Assembly (NCBI GenBank): GCA_002189035.1
Contig: NEEC01000213.1
Span: forward strand, 1 to 23,156
From: Utricularia gibba
Lineage: Eukaryota > Streptophyta > Magnoliopsida > Lamiales > Lentibulariaceae
Reading direction: 5' to 3'
Length of the DNA stretch: 23,156 nt
Shown: positions 8,478-22,498 of the stretch, piece after piece
Numbering within the stretch: position 1 is the first letter of the stretch
How the letters are laid out: every line of letters starts with the position of its first letter
Notes under the pieces: generated by a model
Database searches by the model: none
What the model saw: only the letters and a program-made list of their open reading frames with translations
What the model was told of the DNA's origin: nothing
Position numbers and translations under genes: made by a program

Positions 8478-9304
8478 AGTCAGTTTTAGCCCGGCGAAAA
8501 AAGGGATGCATTTCTTAGCGTTGGGTTATCACGAGCCGCCTAATTTTTTTTCGTGGAACACCATCTAGTTTTGTGGGGGGCGCTCTCGAGGGGCCCTTGG
8601 CTTGGGCCCCGGGTTCGGTCTGGCTGATGAGCCCACTCTGGTCCCACTCGGCGAAAATCGTGACACATTTGTTGAAATTAGGATGTCACGTGCACCCAAC
8701 ACGGTTTTTTCAACAACACGCTTTATACTTGTGGAGACGCTCTCGGGGGGCACTCGAATCTTCCCATACGTCGTACCAGGCTCGAGCGTAAAGTCATTGT
8801 AGCCCGGCAAAGAAAGTGATGCATTTATTAACTTTGGGTTGTCACGAGCCGCCTAAATGGTTTTCCATGGAACACCTTCTAGTTTTGGGGGGGAGGGGAG
8901 CGGGCGCTGCGCCTCGTCCGGGCCCCGGGAGCCCGGTCCCGTCCGACTCGACGAAAATCGTGATGCATTTGTTGAAGTTAGGATGTCACGAGAACCGCAC
9001 ACGGTTTTTTTCAACAACACACTTTATACTTAAGGAGGAGCTCTCGGTGGGGCACCCTGATCGAGCCGGAGGTCGTGCCGAACTCAGGCCCAAAGTCAGC
9101 AGTAGCGCGCCAAAAAAAGTGATGCATTTATTAACGTTGGGTTGTGACGAGACGCGTATATGGTTTTTGAAGGAACACCTCCTCGTATTGAGGCGGGCGC
9201 TCTCGAGGGGCCCTTGGCCCGGGCCCCGGGTTCGGACGGGCTCATGGGCCCACTCGACGAAAATCATGATGCATTTGTTGAAATTGGGATGTCACGTGCA
9301 CCCC
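8478..9304 (+). repeat. GC-rich subrepeat block, copy 4
   Basis: 827-bp copy; one G fewer in the run near 8575 than the other inner copies. Confidence 0.85.
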
Positions 9305-9576
9305 ACATTTGTTGAGCGAGGACGGCCAATTTTAGAGACTCGATGGGCCATTCTTCGATCAGCGTCCTACTATCTAGTTCAAACTCAAAGTCACATTATT
9401 CTTGCACAATTTCGTATGAATGAATATGGGATATGATCCGTTGGAAGCCCAAGTGTTAGAGAATTTTACTGAATCTGCTGAGCAAGGGGTTGTGAGTTCA
9501 TAACAGCTGTTGAAACCTCTCCAGGGTGGTGTGCGTGGCGTGATGAGCTTTCTACAATGACAAAAAAAATATTTTT

Positions 9577-10475
9577 ATAATCATGTGATATATGTTTATT
9601 AAAATATAAATAATGTAAATACGTTAGTTATTAAAGCATATACTACATGTGAAAGTTTCTTAGTTTTTAATTTTATTAGCATTCGACCCTTAGTTATACT
9701 TTGGATGGAGTGTGCATTTTTATTTTAATCATTTTAATTAGCATTCGATCCTTGGTTAAGATTCCAATCGAGTGTATATTTTTTATTTGAACGATTCTAT
9801 TTGCATTCGATTCTAAGATATGATGCGGATCGAGCGTATATTTTTTATTTTAATATTTTTATTGGCTTTCGGTCTTTAGACATGATTCGGATCGAGTGGA
9901 GATGGTTTACTTGAAACTTGTGTTAACGCTCGATCCTTAGGAGCAATGTGGAGCGTGTTTACATTGCAAGGGCACACGGGCGTGGGTTGTGCGTAAACCA
10001 CGCCCGTGTGGCATGGCATTGTAATGTATACACGTTCTAAATTGCTCCTAACGGTGGAACGCTAATTAAGATTTAAAATAAATGAATATGCACTCGATCC
10101 AAAGTATACCTAAGGATCTAAGGCTAATAAAAATATGAGAGTGAAAAATATACGCTCGATCCGCAGCATACCTAACGTTCGAATGCTAATAAAAAATATT
10201 AAAATAAAAAATACGCGCTCGATCCGCATTATACTTAAGGATCGAATGATAATAAAAATATTTAAAGTAAAAAAATAGCAAATATGATCTGAATCATAAC
10301 CAAGGATCGAATGCTAATTAAATTGACTAAAGTAAAAATACACACTCCATCCAAAGTACAACTGAGGATCAAATGGTAATAATTAAGTCAAAGAAGCTTT
10401 CACAGTTATCCTACGGTTTAATAAATAATGTATTTCAATTATTTATAATTTAATAAACCTATATCATATGATTAT
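9577..10475. repeat. Fold-back inverted repeat, copy 5
   Basis: Same 899-bp structure as the reference copy, with the same five-versus-six subrepeat asymmetry. Confidence 0.85.
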
Positions 10476-10812
10476 GATTAGAGATGGGCCTGGGTTGGAT
10501 CCATTCAGGTTCGGACCCAACCCGATGAAATTCTGGGTATTACAGTTTGCATGACCCATGGGGTTGTCTTTCTGTTCAACCCGAACGGGTTAAACCCTAC
10601 GGGTTTTGATTGGGCCCGAACCGAACCAAGGGTTTATCAATTTTATTTTTTATTTTTGGCTTATTGTATTTTATGGTTGTTTTTCTTTTTTTCCACGGCC
10701 GTATGGCCTTGTGGCTGCTGCTCGAGCACGCGGGCATTAACCAAGCCCATGTGGCCTCGTGGTGCTGCTGCGTATGCACACGGGCTGGGGGTCGCGCCGG
10801 GCATGAGCCCAA

Positions 10813-11640
10813 AGTCAGTTTTAGCCCGGCGAAAAAAGGGATGCATTTCTTAGCGTTGGGTTATCACGAGCCGCCTAATTTTTTTTCGTGGAACACCATC
10901 TAGTTTTGTGGGGGGGCGCTCTCGAGGGGCCCTTGGCTTGGGCCCCGGGTTCGGTCTGGCTGATGAGCCCACTCTGGTCCCACTCGGCGAAAATCGTGAC
11001 ACATTTGTTGAAATTAGGATGTCACGTGCACCCAACACGGTTTTTTCAACAACACGCTTTATACTTGTGGAGACGCTCTCGGGGGGCACTCGAATCTTCC
11101 CATACGTCGTACCAGGCTCGAGCGTAAAGTCATTGTAGCCCGGCAAAGAAAGTGATGCATTTATTAACTTTGGGTTGTCACGAGCCGCCTAAATGGTTTT
11201 CCATGGAACACCTTCTAGTTTTGGGGGGGAGGGGAGCGGGCGCTGCGCCTCGTCCGGGCCCCGGGAGCCCGGTCCCGTCCGACTCGACGAAAATCGTGAT
11301 GCATTTGTTGAAGTTAGGATGTCACGAGAACCGCACACGGTTTTTTTCAACAACACACTTTATACTTAAGGAGGAGCTCTCGGTGGGGCACCCTGATCGA
11401 GCCGGAGGTCGTGCCGAACTCAGGCCCAAAGTCAGCAGTAGCGCGCCAAAAAAAGTGATGCATTTATTAACGTTGGGTTGTGACGAGACGCGTATATGGT
11501 TTTTGAAGGAACACCTCCTCGTATTGAGGCGGGCGCTCTCGAGGGGCCCTTGGCCCGGGCCCCGGGTTCGGACGGGCTCATGGGCCCACTCGACGAAAAT
11601 CATGATGCATTTGTTGAAATTGGGATGTCACGTGCACCCC
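10813..11640 (+). repeat. GC-rich subrepeat block, copy 5
   Basis: 828-bp copy, like the reference block. Confidence 0.85.
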
Positions 11641-11912
11641 ACATTTGTTGAGCGAGGACGGCCAATTTTAGAGACTCGATGGGCCATTCTTCGATCAGCG
11701 TCCTACTATCTAGTTCAAACTCAAAGTCACATTATTCTTGCACAATTTCGTATGAATGAATATGGGATATGATCCGTTGGAAGCCCAAGTGTTAGAGAAT
11801 TTTACTGAATCTGCTGAGCAAGGGGTTGTGAGTTCATAACAGCTGTTGAAACCTCTCCAGGGTGGTGTGCGTGGCGTGATGAGCTTTCTACAATGACAAA
11901 AAAAATATTTTT

Positions 11913-12811
11913 ATAATCATGTGATATATGTTTATTAAAATATAAATAATGTAAATACGTTAGTTATTAAAGCATATACTACATGTGAAAGTTTCTTAGT
12001 TTTTAATTTTATTAGCATTCGACCCTTAGTTATACTTTGGATGGAGTGTGCATTTTTATTTTAATCATTTTAATTAGCATTCGATCCTTGGTTAAGATTC
12101 CAATCGAGTGTATATTTTTTATTTGAACGATTCTATTTGCATTCGATTCTAAGATATGATGCGGATCGAGCGTATATTTTTTATTTTAATATTTTTATTG
12201 GCTTTCGGTCTTTAGACATGATTCGGATCGAGTGGAGATGGTTTACTTGAAACTTGTGTTAACGCTCGATCCTTAGGAGCAATGTGGAGCGTGTTTACAT
12301 TGCAAGGGCACACGGGCGTGGGTTGTGCGTAAACCACGCCCGTGTGGCATGGCATTGTAATGTATACACGTTCTAAATTGCTCCTAACGGTGGAACGCTA
12401 ATTAAGATTTAAAATAAATGAATATGCACTCGATCCAAAGTATACCTAAGGATCTAAGGCTAATAAAAATATGAGAGTGAAAAATATACGCTCGATCCGC
12501 AGCATACCTAACGTTCGAATGCTAATAAAAAATATTAAAATAAAAAATACGCGCTCGATCCGCATTATACTTAAGGATCGAATGATAATAAAAATATTTA
12601 AAGTAAAAAAATAGCAAATATGATCTGAATCATAACCAAGGATCGAATGCTAATTAAATTGACTAAAGTAAAAATACACACTCCATCCAAAGTACAACTG
12701 AGGATCAAATGGTAATAATTAAGTCAAAGAAGCTTTCACAGTTATCCTACGGTTTAATAAATAATGTATTTCAATTATTTATAATTTAATAAACCTATAT
12801 CATATGATTAT
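11913..12811. repeat. Fold-back inverted repeat, copy 6
   Basis: Same 899-bp structure. The changes that mark this monomer lie outside the fold-back, in the GC-rich block. Confidence 0.85.
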
Positions 12812-13148
12812 GATTAGAGATGGGCCTGGGTTGGATCCATTCAGGTTCGGACCCAACCCGATGAAATTCTGGGTATTACAGTTTGCATGACCCATGGGGT
12901 TGTCTTTCTGTTCAACCCGAACGGGTTAAACCCTACGGGTTTTGATTGGGCCCGAACCGAACCAAGGGTTTATCAATTTTATTTTTTATTTTTGGCTTAT
13001 TGTATTTTATGGTTGTTTTTCTTTTTTTCCACGGCCGTATGGCCTTGTGGCTGCTGCTCGAGCACGCGGGCATTAACCAAGCCCATGTGGCCTCGTGGTG
13101 CTGCTGCGTATGCACACGGGCTGGGGGTCGCGCCGGGCATGAGCCCAA

Positions 13149-13974
13149 AGTCAGTTTTAGCCCGGCGAAAAAAGGGATGCATTTCTTAGCGTTGGGTTAT
13201 CACGAGCCGCCTAATTTTTTTTCGTGGAACACCATCTAGTTTTGTGGGGGGGCGCTCTCGAGGGGCCCTTGGCTTGGGCCCCGGGTTCGGTCTGGCTGAT
13301 GAGCCCACTCTGGTCCCACTCGGCGAAAATCGTGACACATTTGTTGAAATTAGGATGTCACGTGCACCCAACACGGTTTTTTCAACAACACGCTTTATAC
13401 TTGTGGAGACGCTCTCGGGGGGCACTCGAATCTTCCCATACGTCGTACCAGGCTCGAGCGTAAAGTCATTGTAGCCCGGCAAAGAAAGTGATGCATTTAT
13501 TAACTTTGGGTTGTCACGAGCCGCCTAAATGGTTTTCCATGGAACACCTTCTAGTTTTGGGGGGAGGGGAGCGGGCGCTGCGCCTCGTCCGGGCCCCGGG
13601 AGCCCGGTCCCGTCCGACTCGACGAAAATCGTGATGCATTTGTTGAAGTTAGGATGTCACGAGAACCGCACACGGTTTTTTTCAACAACACACTTTATAC
13701 TTAAGGAGGAGCTCTCGGGGGGCACCCTGATCGAGCCGGAGGTCGTGCCGAACTCAGGCCCAAAGTCAGCAGTAGCGCGCCAAAAAAAGTGATGCATTTA
13801 TTAACGTTGGGTTGTGACGAGACGCGTATATGGTTTTTGAAGGAACACCTCCTCGTATTGAGGCGGGCGCTCTCGAGGGGCCCTTGGCCCGGGCCCCGGG
13901 TTCGGACGGGCTCATGGGCCCACTCGACGAAAATCATGATGCATTTGTTGAAATTGGGATGTCACGTGCACCCC
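13149..13974 (+). repeat. GC-rich subrepeat block, copy 6 (variant)
   Basis: 826-bp copy with one-base losses in two G runs (near 13559 and 13718); the second also lacks the T seen in both neighbouring copies. Confidence 0.85.
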
Positions 13975-14246
13975 ACATTTGTTGAGCGAGGACGGCCAAT
14001 TTTAGAGACTCGATGGGCCATTCTTCGATCAGCGTCCTACTATCTAGTTCAAACTCAAAGTCACATTATTCTTGCACAATTTCGTATGAATGAATATGGG
14101 ATATGATCCGTTGGAAGCCCAAGTGTTAGAGAATTTTACTGAATCTGCTGAGCAAGGGGTTGTGAGTTCATAACAGCTGTTGAAACCTCTCCAGGGTGGT
14201 GTGCGTGGCGTGATGAGCTTTCTACAATGACAAAAAAAATATTTTT

Positions 14247-15145
14247 ATAATCATGTGATATATGTTTATTAAAATATAAATAATGTAAATACGTTAGTTA
14301 TTAAAGCATATACTACATGTGAAAGTTTCTTAGTTTTTAATTTTATTAGCATTCGACCCTTAGTTATACTTTGGATGGAGTGTGCATTTTTATTTTAATC
14401 ATTTTAATTAGCATTCGATCCTTGGTTAAGATTCCAATCGAGTGTATATTTTTTATTTGAACGATTCTATTTGCATTCGATTCTAAGATATGATGCGGAT
14501 CGAGCGTATATTTTTTATTTTAATATTTTTATTGGCTTTCGGTCTTTAGACATGATTCGGATCGAGTGGAGATGGTTTACTTGAAACTTGTGTTAACGCT
14601 CGATCCTTAGGAGCAATGTGGAGCGTGTTTACATTGCAAGGGCACACGGGCGTGGGTTGTGCGTAAACCACGCCCGTGTGGCATGGCATTGTAATGTATA
14701 CACGTTCTAAATTGCTCCTAACGGTGGAACGCTAATTAAGATTTAAAATAAATGAATATGCACTCGATCCAAAGTATACCTAAGGATCTAAGGCTAATAA
14801 AAATATGAGAGTGAAAAATATACGCTCGATCCGCAGCATACCTAACGTTCGAATGCTAATAAAAAATATTAAAATAAAAAATACGCGCTCGATCCGCATT
14901 ATACTTAAGGATCGAATGATAATAAAAATATTTAAAGTAAAAAAATAGCAAATATGATCTGAATCATAACCAAGGATCGAATGCTAATTAAATTGACTAA
15001 AGTAAAAATACACACTCCATCCAAAGTACAACTGAGGATCAAATGGTAATAATTAAGTCAAAGAAGCTTTCACAGTTATCCTACGGTTTAATAAATAATG
15101 TATTTCAATTATTTATAATTTAATAAACCTATATCATATGATTAT
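14247..15145. repeat. Fold-back inverted repeat, copy 7
   Basis: Same 899-bp structure as the reference copy. Confidence 0.85.
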
Positions 15146-15481
15146 GATTAGAGATGGGCCTGGGTTGGATCCATTCAGGTTCGGACCCAACCCGATGAAA
15201 TTCTGGGTATTACAGTTTGCATGACCCATGGGGTTGTCTTTCTGTTCAACCCGAACGGGTTAAACCCTACGGGTTTTGATTGGGCCCGAACCGAACCAAG
15301 GGTTTATCAATTTTATTTTTTATTTTGGCTTATTGTATTTTATGGTTGTTTTTCTTTTTTTCCACGGCCGTATGGCCTTGTGGCTGCTGCTCGAGCACGC
15401 GGGCATTAACCAAGCCCATGTGGCCTCGTGGTGCTGCTGCGTATGCACACGGGCTGGGGGTCGCGCCGGGCATGAGCCCAA

Positions 15482-16309
15482 AGTCAGTTTTAGCCCGGCG
15501 AAAAAAGGGATGCATTTCTTAGCGTTGGGTTATCACGAGCCGCCTAATTTTTTTTCGTGGAACACCATCTAGTTTTGTGGGGGGGCGCTCTCGAGGGGCC
15601 CTTGGCTTGGGCCCCGGGTTCGGTCTGGCTGATGAGCCCACTCTGGTCCCACTCGGCGAAAATCGTGACACATTTGTTGAAATTAGGATGTCACGTGCAC
15701 CCAACACGGTTTTTTCAACAACACGCTTTATACTTGTGGAGACGCTCTCGGGGGGCACTCGAATCTTCCCATACGTCGTACCAGGCTCGAGCGTAAAGTC
15801 ATTGTAGCCCGGCAAAGAAAGTGATGCATTTATTAACTTTGGGTTGTCACGAGCCGCCTAAATGGTTTTCCATGGAACACCTTCTAGTTTTGGGGGGGAG
15901 GGGAGCGGGCGCTGCGCCTCGTCCGGGCCCCGGGAGCCCGGTCCCGTCCGACTCGACGAAAATCGTGATGCATTTGTTGAAGTTAGGATGTCACGAGAAC
16001 CGCACACGGTTTTTTTCAACAACACACTTTATACTTAAGGAGGAGCTCTCGGTGGGGCACCCTGATCGAGCCGGAGGTCGTGCCGAACTCAGGCCCAAAG
16101 TCAGCAGTAGCGCGCCAAAAAAAGTGATGCATTTATTAACGTTGGGTTGTGACGAGACGCGTATATGGTTTTTGAAGGAACACCTCCTCGTATTGAGGCG
16201 GGCGCTCTCGAGGGGCCCTTGGCCCGGGCCCCGGGTTCGGACGGGCTCATGGGCCCACTCGACGAAAATCATGATGCATTTGTTGAAATTGGGATGTCAC
16301 GTGCACCCC
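15482..16309 (+). repeat. GC-rich subrepeat block, copy 7
   Basis: 828-bp copy, like the reference block. Confidence 0.85.
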
Positions 16310-16581
16310 ACATTTGTTGAGCGAGGACGGCCAATTTTAGAGACTCGATGGGCCATTCTTCGATCAGCGTCCTACTATCTAGTTCAAACTCAAAGTCACA
16401 TTATTCTTGCACAATTTCGTATGAATGAATATGGGATATGATCCGTTGGAAGCCCAAGTGTTAGAGAATTTTACTGAATCTGCTGAGCAAGGGGTTGTGA
16501 GTTCATAACAGCTGTTGAAACCTCTCCAGGGTGGTGTGCGTGGCGTGATGAGCTTTCTACAATGACAAAAAAAATATTTTT

Positions 16582-17480
16582 ATAATCATGTGATATATGT
16601 TTATTAAAATATAAATAATGTAAATACGTTAGTTATTAAAGCATATACTACATGTGAAAGTTTCTTAGTTTTTAATTTTATTAGCATTCGACCCTTAGTT
16701 ATACTTTGGATGGAGTGTGCATTTTTATTTTAATCATTTTAATTAGCATTCGATCCTTGGTTAAGATTCCAATCGAGTGTATATTTTTTATTTGAACGAT
16801 TCTATTTGCATTCGATTCTAAGATATGATGCGGATCGAGCGTATATTTTTTATTTTAATATTTTTATTGGCTTTCGGTCTTTAGACATGATTCGGATCGA
16901 GTGGAGATGGTTTACTTGAAACTTGTGTTAACGCTCGATCCTTAGGAGCAATGTGGAGCGTGTTTACATTGCAAGGGCACACGGGCGTGGGTTGTGCGTA
17001 AACCACGCCCGTGTGGCATGGCATTGTAATGTATACACGTTCTAAATTGCTCCTAACGGTGGAACGCTAATTAAGATTTAAAATAAATGAATATGCACTC
17101 GATCCAAAGTATACCTAAGGATCTAAGGCTAATAAAAATATGAGAGTGAAAAATATACGCTCGATCCGCAGCATACCTAACGTTCGAATGCTAATAAAAA
17201 ATATTAAAATAAAAAATACGCGCTCGATCCGCATTATACTTAAGGATCGAATGATAATAAAAATATTTAAAGTAAAAAAATAGCAAATATGATCTGAATC
17301 ATAACCAAGGATCGAATGCTAATTAAATTGACTAAAGTAAAAATACACACTCCATCCAAAGTACAACTGAGGATCAAATGGTAATAATTAAGTCAAAGAA
17401 GCTTTCACAGTTATCCTACGGTTTAATAAATAATGTATTTCAATTATTTATAATTTAATAAACCTATATCATATGATTAT
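16582..17480. repeat. Fold-back inverted repeat, copy 8
   Basis: Same 899-bp structure as the reference copy. Confidence 0.85.
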
Positions 17481-17817
17481 GATTAGAGATGGGCCTGGGT
17501 TGGATCCATTCAGGTTCGGACCCAACCCGATGAAATTCTGGGTATTACAGTTTGCATGACCCATGGGGTTGTCTTTCTGTTCAACCCGAACGGGTTAAAC
17601 CCTACGGGTTTTGATTGGGCCCGAACCGAACCAAGGGTTTATCAATTTTATTTTTTATTTTTGGCTTATTGTATTTTATGGTTGTTTTTCTTTTTTTCCA
17701 CGGCCGTATGGCCTTGTGGCTGCTGCTCGAGCACGCGGGCATTAACCAAGCCCATGTGGCCTCGTGGTGCTGCTGCGTATGCACACGGGCTGGGGGTCGC
17801 GCCGGGCATGAGCCCAA

Positions 17818-18645
17818 AGTCAGTTTTAGCCCGGCGAAAAAAGGGATGCATTTCTTAGCGTTGGGTTATCACGAGCCGCCTAATTTTTTTTCGTGGAACA
17901 CCATCTAGTTTTGTGGGGGGGCGCTCTCGAGGGGCCCTTGGCTTGGGCCCCGGGTTCGGTCTGGCTGATGAGCCCACTCTGGTCCCACTCGGCGAAAATC
18001 GTGACACATTTGTTGAAATTAGGATGTCACGTGCACCCAACACGGTTTTTTCAACAACACGCTTTATACTTGTGGAGACGCTCTCGGGGGGCACTCGAAT
18101 CTTCCCATACGTCGTACCAGGCTCGAGCGTAAAGTCATTGTAGCCCGGCAAAGAAAGTGATGCATTTATTAACTTTGGGTTGTCACGAGCCGCCTAAATG
18201 GTTTTCCATGGAACACCTTCTAGTTTTGGGGGGGAGGGGAGCGGGCGCTGCGCCTCGTCCGGGCCCCGGGAGCCCGGTCCCGTCCGACTCGACGAAAATC
18301 GTGATGCATTTGTTGAAGTTAGGATGTCACGAGAACCGCACACGGTTTTTTTCAACAACACACTTTATACTTAAGGAGGAGCTCTCGGTGGGGCACCCTG
18401 ATCGAGCCGGAGGTCGTGCCGAACTCAGGCCCAAAGTCAGCAGTAGCGCGCCAAAAAAAGTGATGCATTTATTAACGTTGGGTTGTGACGAGACGCGTAT
18501 ATGGTTTTTGAAGGAACACCTCCTCGTATTGAGGCGGGCGCTCTCGAGGGGCCCTTGGCCCGGGCCCCGGGTTCGGACGGGCTCATGGGCCCACTCGACG
18601 AAAATCATGATGCATTTGTTGAAATTGGGATGTCACGTGCACCCC
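17818..18645 (+). repeat. GC-rich subrepeat block, copy 8
   Basis: 828-bp copy, like the reference block. Confidence 0.85.
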
Positions 18646-18917
18646 ACATTTGTTGAGCGAGGACGGCCAATTTTAGAGACTCGATGGGCCATTCTTCGAT
18701 CAGCGTCCTACTATCTAGTTCAAACTCAAAGTCACATTATTCTTGCACAATTTCGTATGAATGAATATGGGATATGATCCGTTGGAAGCCCAAGTGTTAG
18801 AGAATTTTACTGAATCTGCTGAGCAAGGGGTTGTGAGTTCATAACAGCTGTTGAAACCTCTCCAGGGTGGTGTGCGTGGCGTGATGAGCTTTCTACAATG
18901 ACAAAAAAAATATTTTT

Positions 18918-19816
18918 ATAATCATGTGATATATGTTTATTAAAATATAAATAATGTAAATACGTTAGTTATTAAAGCATATACTACATGTGAAAGTTTC
19001 TTAGTTTTTAATTTTATTAGCATTCGACCCTTAGTTATACTTTGGATGGAGTGTGCATTTTTATTTTAATCATTTTAATTAGCATTCGATCCTTGGTTAA
19101 GATTCCAATCGAGTGTATATTTTTTATTTGAACGATTCTATTTGCATTCGATTCTAAGATATGATGCGGATCGAGCGTATATTTTTTATTTTAATATTTT
19201 TATTGGCTTTCGGTCTTTAGACATGATTCGGATCGAGTGGAGATGGTTTACTTGAAACTTGTGTTAACGCTCGATCCTTAGGAGCAATGTGGAGCGTGTT
19301 TACATTGCAAGGGCACACGGGCGTGGGTTGTGCGTAAACCACGCCCGTGTGGCATGGCATTGTAATGTATACACGTTCTAAATTGCTCCTAACGGTGGAA
19401 CGCTAATTAAGATTTAAAATAAATGAATATGCACTCGATCCAAAGTATACCTAAGGATCTAAGGCTAATAAAAATATGAGAGTGAAAAATATACGCTCGA
19501 TCCGCAGCATACCTAACGTTCGAATGCTAATAAAAAATATTAAAATAAAAAATACGCGCTCGATCCGCATTATACTTAAGGATCGAATGATAATAAAAAT
19601 ATTTAAAGTAAAAAAATAGCAAATATGATCTGAATCATAACCAAGGATCGAATGCTAATTAAATTGACTAAAGTAAAAATACACACTCCATCCAAAGTAC
19701 AACTGAGGATCAAATGGTAATAATTAAGTCAAAGAAGCTTTCACAGTTATCCTACGGTTTAATAAATAATGTATTTCAATTATTTATAATTTAATAAACC
19801 TATATCATATGATTAT
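18918..19816. repeat. Fold-back inverted repeat, copy 9
   Basis: Same 899-bp structure as the reference copy. Confidence 0.85.
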
Positions 19817-20153
19817 GATTAGAGATGGGCCTGGGTTGGATCCATTCAGGTTCGGACCCAACCCGATGAAATTCTGGGTATTACAGTTTGCATGACCCAT
19901 GGGGTTGTCTTTCTGTTCAACCCGAACGGGTTAAACCCTACGGGTTTTGATTGGGCCCGAACCGAACCAAGGGTTTATCAATTTTATTTTTTATTTTTGG
20001 CTTATTGTATTTTATGGTTGTTTTTCTTTTTTTCCACGGCCGTATGGCCTTGTGGCTGCTGCTCGAGCACGCGGGCATTAACCAAGCCCATGTGGCCTCG
20101 TGGTGCTGCTGCGTATGCACACGGGCTGGGGGTCGCGCCGGGCATGAGCCCAA

Positions 20154-20981
20154 AGTCAGTTTTAGCCCGGCGAAAAAAGGGATGCATTTCTTAGCGTTGG
20201 GTTATCACGAGCCGCCTAATTTTTTTTCGTGGAACACCATCTAGTTTTGTGGGGGGGCGCTCTCGAGGGGCCCTTGGCTTGGGCCCCGGGTTCGGTCTGG
20301 CTGATGAGCCCACTCTGGTCCCACTCGGCGAAAATCGTGACACATTTGTTGAAATTAGGATGTCACGTGCACCCAACACGGTTTTTTCAACAACACGCTT
20401 TATACTTGTGGAGACGCTCTCGGGGGGCACTCGAATCTTCCCATACGTCGTACCAGGCTCGAGCGTAAAGTCATTGTAGCCCGGCAAAGAAAGTGATGCA
20501 TTTATTAACTTTGGGTTGTCACGAGCCGCCTAAATGGTTTTCCATGGAACACCTTCTAGTTTTGGGGGGGAGGGGAGCGGGCGCTGCGCCTCGTCCGGGC
20601 CCCGGGAGCCCGGTCCCGTCCGACTCGACGAAAATCGTGATGCATTTGTTGAAGTTAGGATGTCACGAGAACCGCACACGGTTTTTTTCAACAACACACT
20701 TTATACTTAAGGAGGAGCTCTCGGTGGGGCACCCTGATCGAGCCGGAGGTCGTGCCGAACTCAGGCCCAAAGTCAGCAGTAGCGCGCCAAAAAAAGTGAT
20801 GCATTTATTAACGTTGGGTTGTGACGAGACGCGTATATGGTTTTTGAAGGAACACCTCCTCGTATTGAGGCGGGCGCTCTCGAGGGGCCCTTGGCCCGGG
20901 CCCCGGGTTCGGACGGGCTCATGGGCCCACTCGACGAAAATCATGATGCATTTGTTGAAATTGGGATGTCACGTGCACCCC
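20154..20981 (+). repeat. GC-rich subrepeat block, copy 9
   Basis: 828-bp copy, like the reference block. Confidence 0.85.
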
Positions 20982-21253
20982 ACATTTGTTGAGCGAGGAC
21001 GGCCAATTTTAGAGACTCGATGGGCCATTCTTCGATCAGCGTCCTACTATCTAGTTCAAACTCAAAGTCACATTATTCTTGCACAATTTCGTATGAATGA
21101 ATATGGGATATGATCCGTTGGAAGCCCAAGTGTTAGAGAATTTTACTGAATCTGCTGAGCAAGGGGTTGTGAGTTCATAACAGCTGTTGAAACCTCTCCA
21201 GGGTGGTGTGCGTGGCGTGATGAGCTTTCTACAATGACAAAAAAAATATTTTT

Positions 21254-22152
21254 ATAATCATGTGATATATGTTTATTAAAATATAAATAATGTAAATACG
21301 TTAGTTATTAAAGCATATACTACATGTGAAAGTTTCTTAGTTTTTAATTTTATTAGCATTCGACCCTTAGTTATACTTTGGATGGAGTGTGCATTTTTAT
21401 TTTAATCATTTTAATTAGCATTCGATCCTTGGTTAAGATTCCAATCGAGTGTATATTTTTTATTTGAACGATTCTATTTGCATTCGATTCTAAGATATGA
21501 TGCGGATCGAGCGTATATTTTTTATTTTAATATTTTTATTGGCTTTCGGTCTTTAGACATGATTCGGATCGAGTGGAGATGGTTTACTTGAAACTTGTGT
21601 TAACGCTCGATCCTTAGGAGCAATGTGGAGCGTGTTTACATTGCAAGGGCACACGGGCGTGGGTTGTGCGTAAACCACGCCCGTGTGGCATGGCATTGTA
21701 ATGTATACACGTTCTAAATTGCTCCTAACGGTGGAACGCTAATTAAGATTTAAAATAAATGAATATGCACTCGATCCAAAGTATACCTAAGGATCTAAGG
21801 CTAATAAAAATATGAGAGTGAAAAATATACGCTCGATCCGCAGCATACCTAACGTTCGAATGCTAATAAAAAATATTAAAATAAAAAATACGCGCTCGAT
21901 CCGCATTATACTTAAGGATCGAATGATAATAAAAATATTTAAAGTAAAAAAATAGCAAATATGATCTGAATCATAACCAAGGATCGAATGCTAATTAAAT
22001 TGACTAAAGTAAAAATACACACTCCATCCAAAGTACAACTGAGGATCAAATGGTAATAATTAAGTCAAAGAAGCTTTCACAGTTATCCTACGGTTTAATA
22101 AATAATGTATTTCAATTATTTATAATTTAATAAACCTATATCATATGATTAT
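21254..22152. repeat. Fold-back inverted repeat, copy 10
   Basis: Complete and of standard length although the monomer is truncated; the differences of monomer 10 start downstream of it. Confidence 0.85.
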
Positions 22153-22498
22153 GATTAGAGATGGGCCTGGGTTGGATCCATTCAGGTTCGGACCCAACCC
22201 GATGAAATTCTGGGTATTACAGTTTGCATGACCCATGGGGTTGTCTTTCTGTTCAACCCGAACGGGTTAAACCCTACGGGTTTTGATTGGGCCCGAACCG
22301 AACCAAGGGTTTATCAATTTTATTTTTTATTTTTGGCTTATTGTATTTTATGGTTGTTTTTCTTTTTTTCCACGGCCGTATGGCCTTGTGGCTGCTGCTC
22401 GAGCACGCGGCATTAACCAAGCCCATGTGGCCTCGTGGTGCTGCTGCGTATGCACACGGGCTGGGGGTCGCGCCGGGCATGAGCCCAAAGTCAGTTTT

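Larger units (their letters stand above)
6992..9327 (+). repeat. Monomer 4 (2,336 bp)
   Basis: Same length as the reference through two compensating changes: one extra T in the T tract just before the fold-back (near 7240) and one G fewer in the run near 8575. GGTGGGG variant present near 9047. Confidence 0.95.
9328..11663 (+). repeat. Monomer 5 (2,336 bp)
   Basis: Matches monomer 3 everywhere I compared, including the GGTGGGG variant near 11382. Confidence 0.95.
11664..13997 (+). repeat. Monomer 6 (2,334 bp, variant inner copy)
   Basis: Inner copy with two one-base losses in G runs: six Gs instead of seven near 13559, and an uninterrupted six-G run near 13718 where both neighbours have GGTGGGG. 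In the latter it resembles monomers 1, 2 and 10 rather than its neighbours. The changes break the longest open frame seen in most other copies. Confidence 0.95.
13998..16332 (+). repeat. Monomer 7 (2,335 bp)
   Basis: One T fewer in the T-rich tract of module C (near 15325); otherwise like the reference, with the GGTGGGG variant near 16050. Confidence 0.95.
16333..18668 (+). repeat. Monomer 8 (2,336 bp)
   Basis: No difference from monomer 3 noticed by eye; GGTGGGG variant near 18388. Confidence 0.95.
18669..21004 (+). repeat. Monomer 9 (2,336 bp)
   Basis: No difference from monomer 3 noticed by eye; GGTGGGG variant near 20726. Confidence 0.95.
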
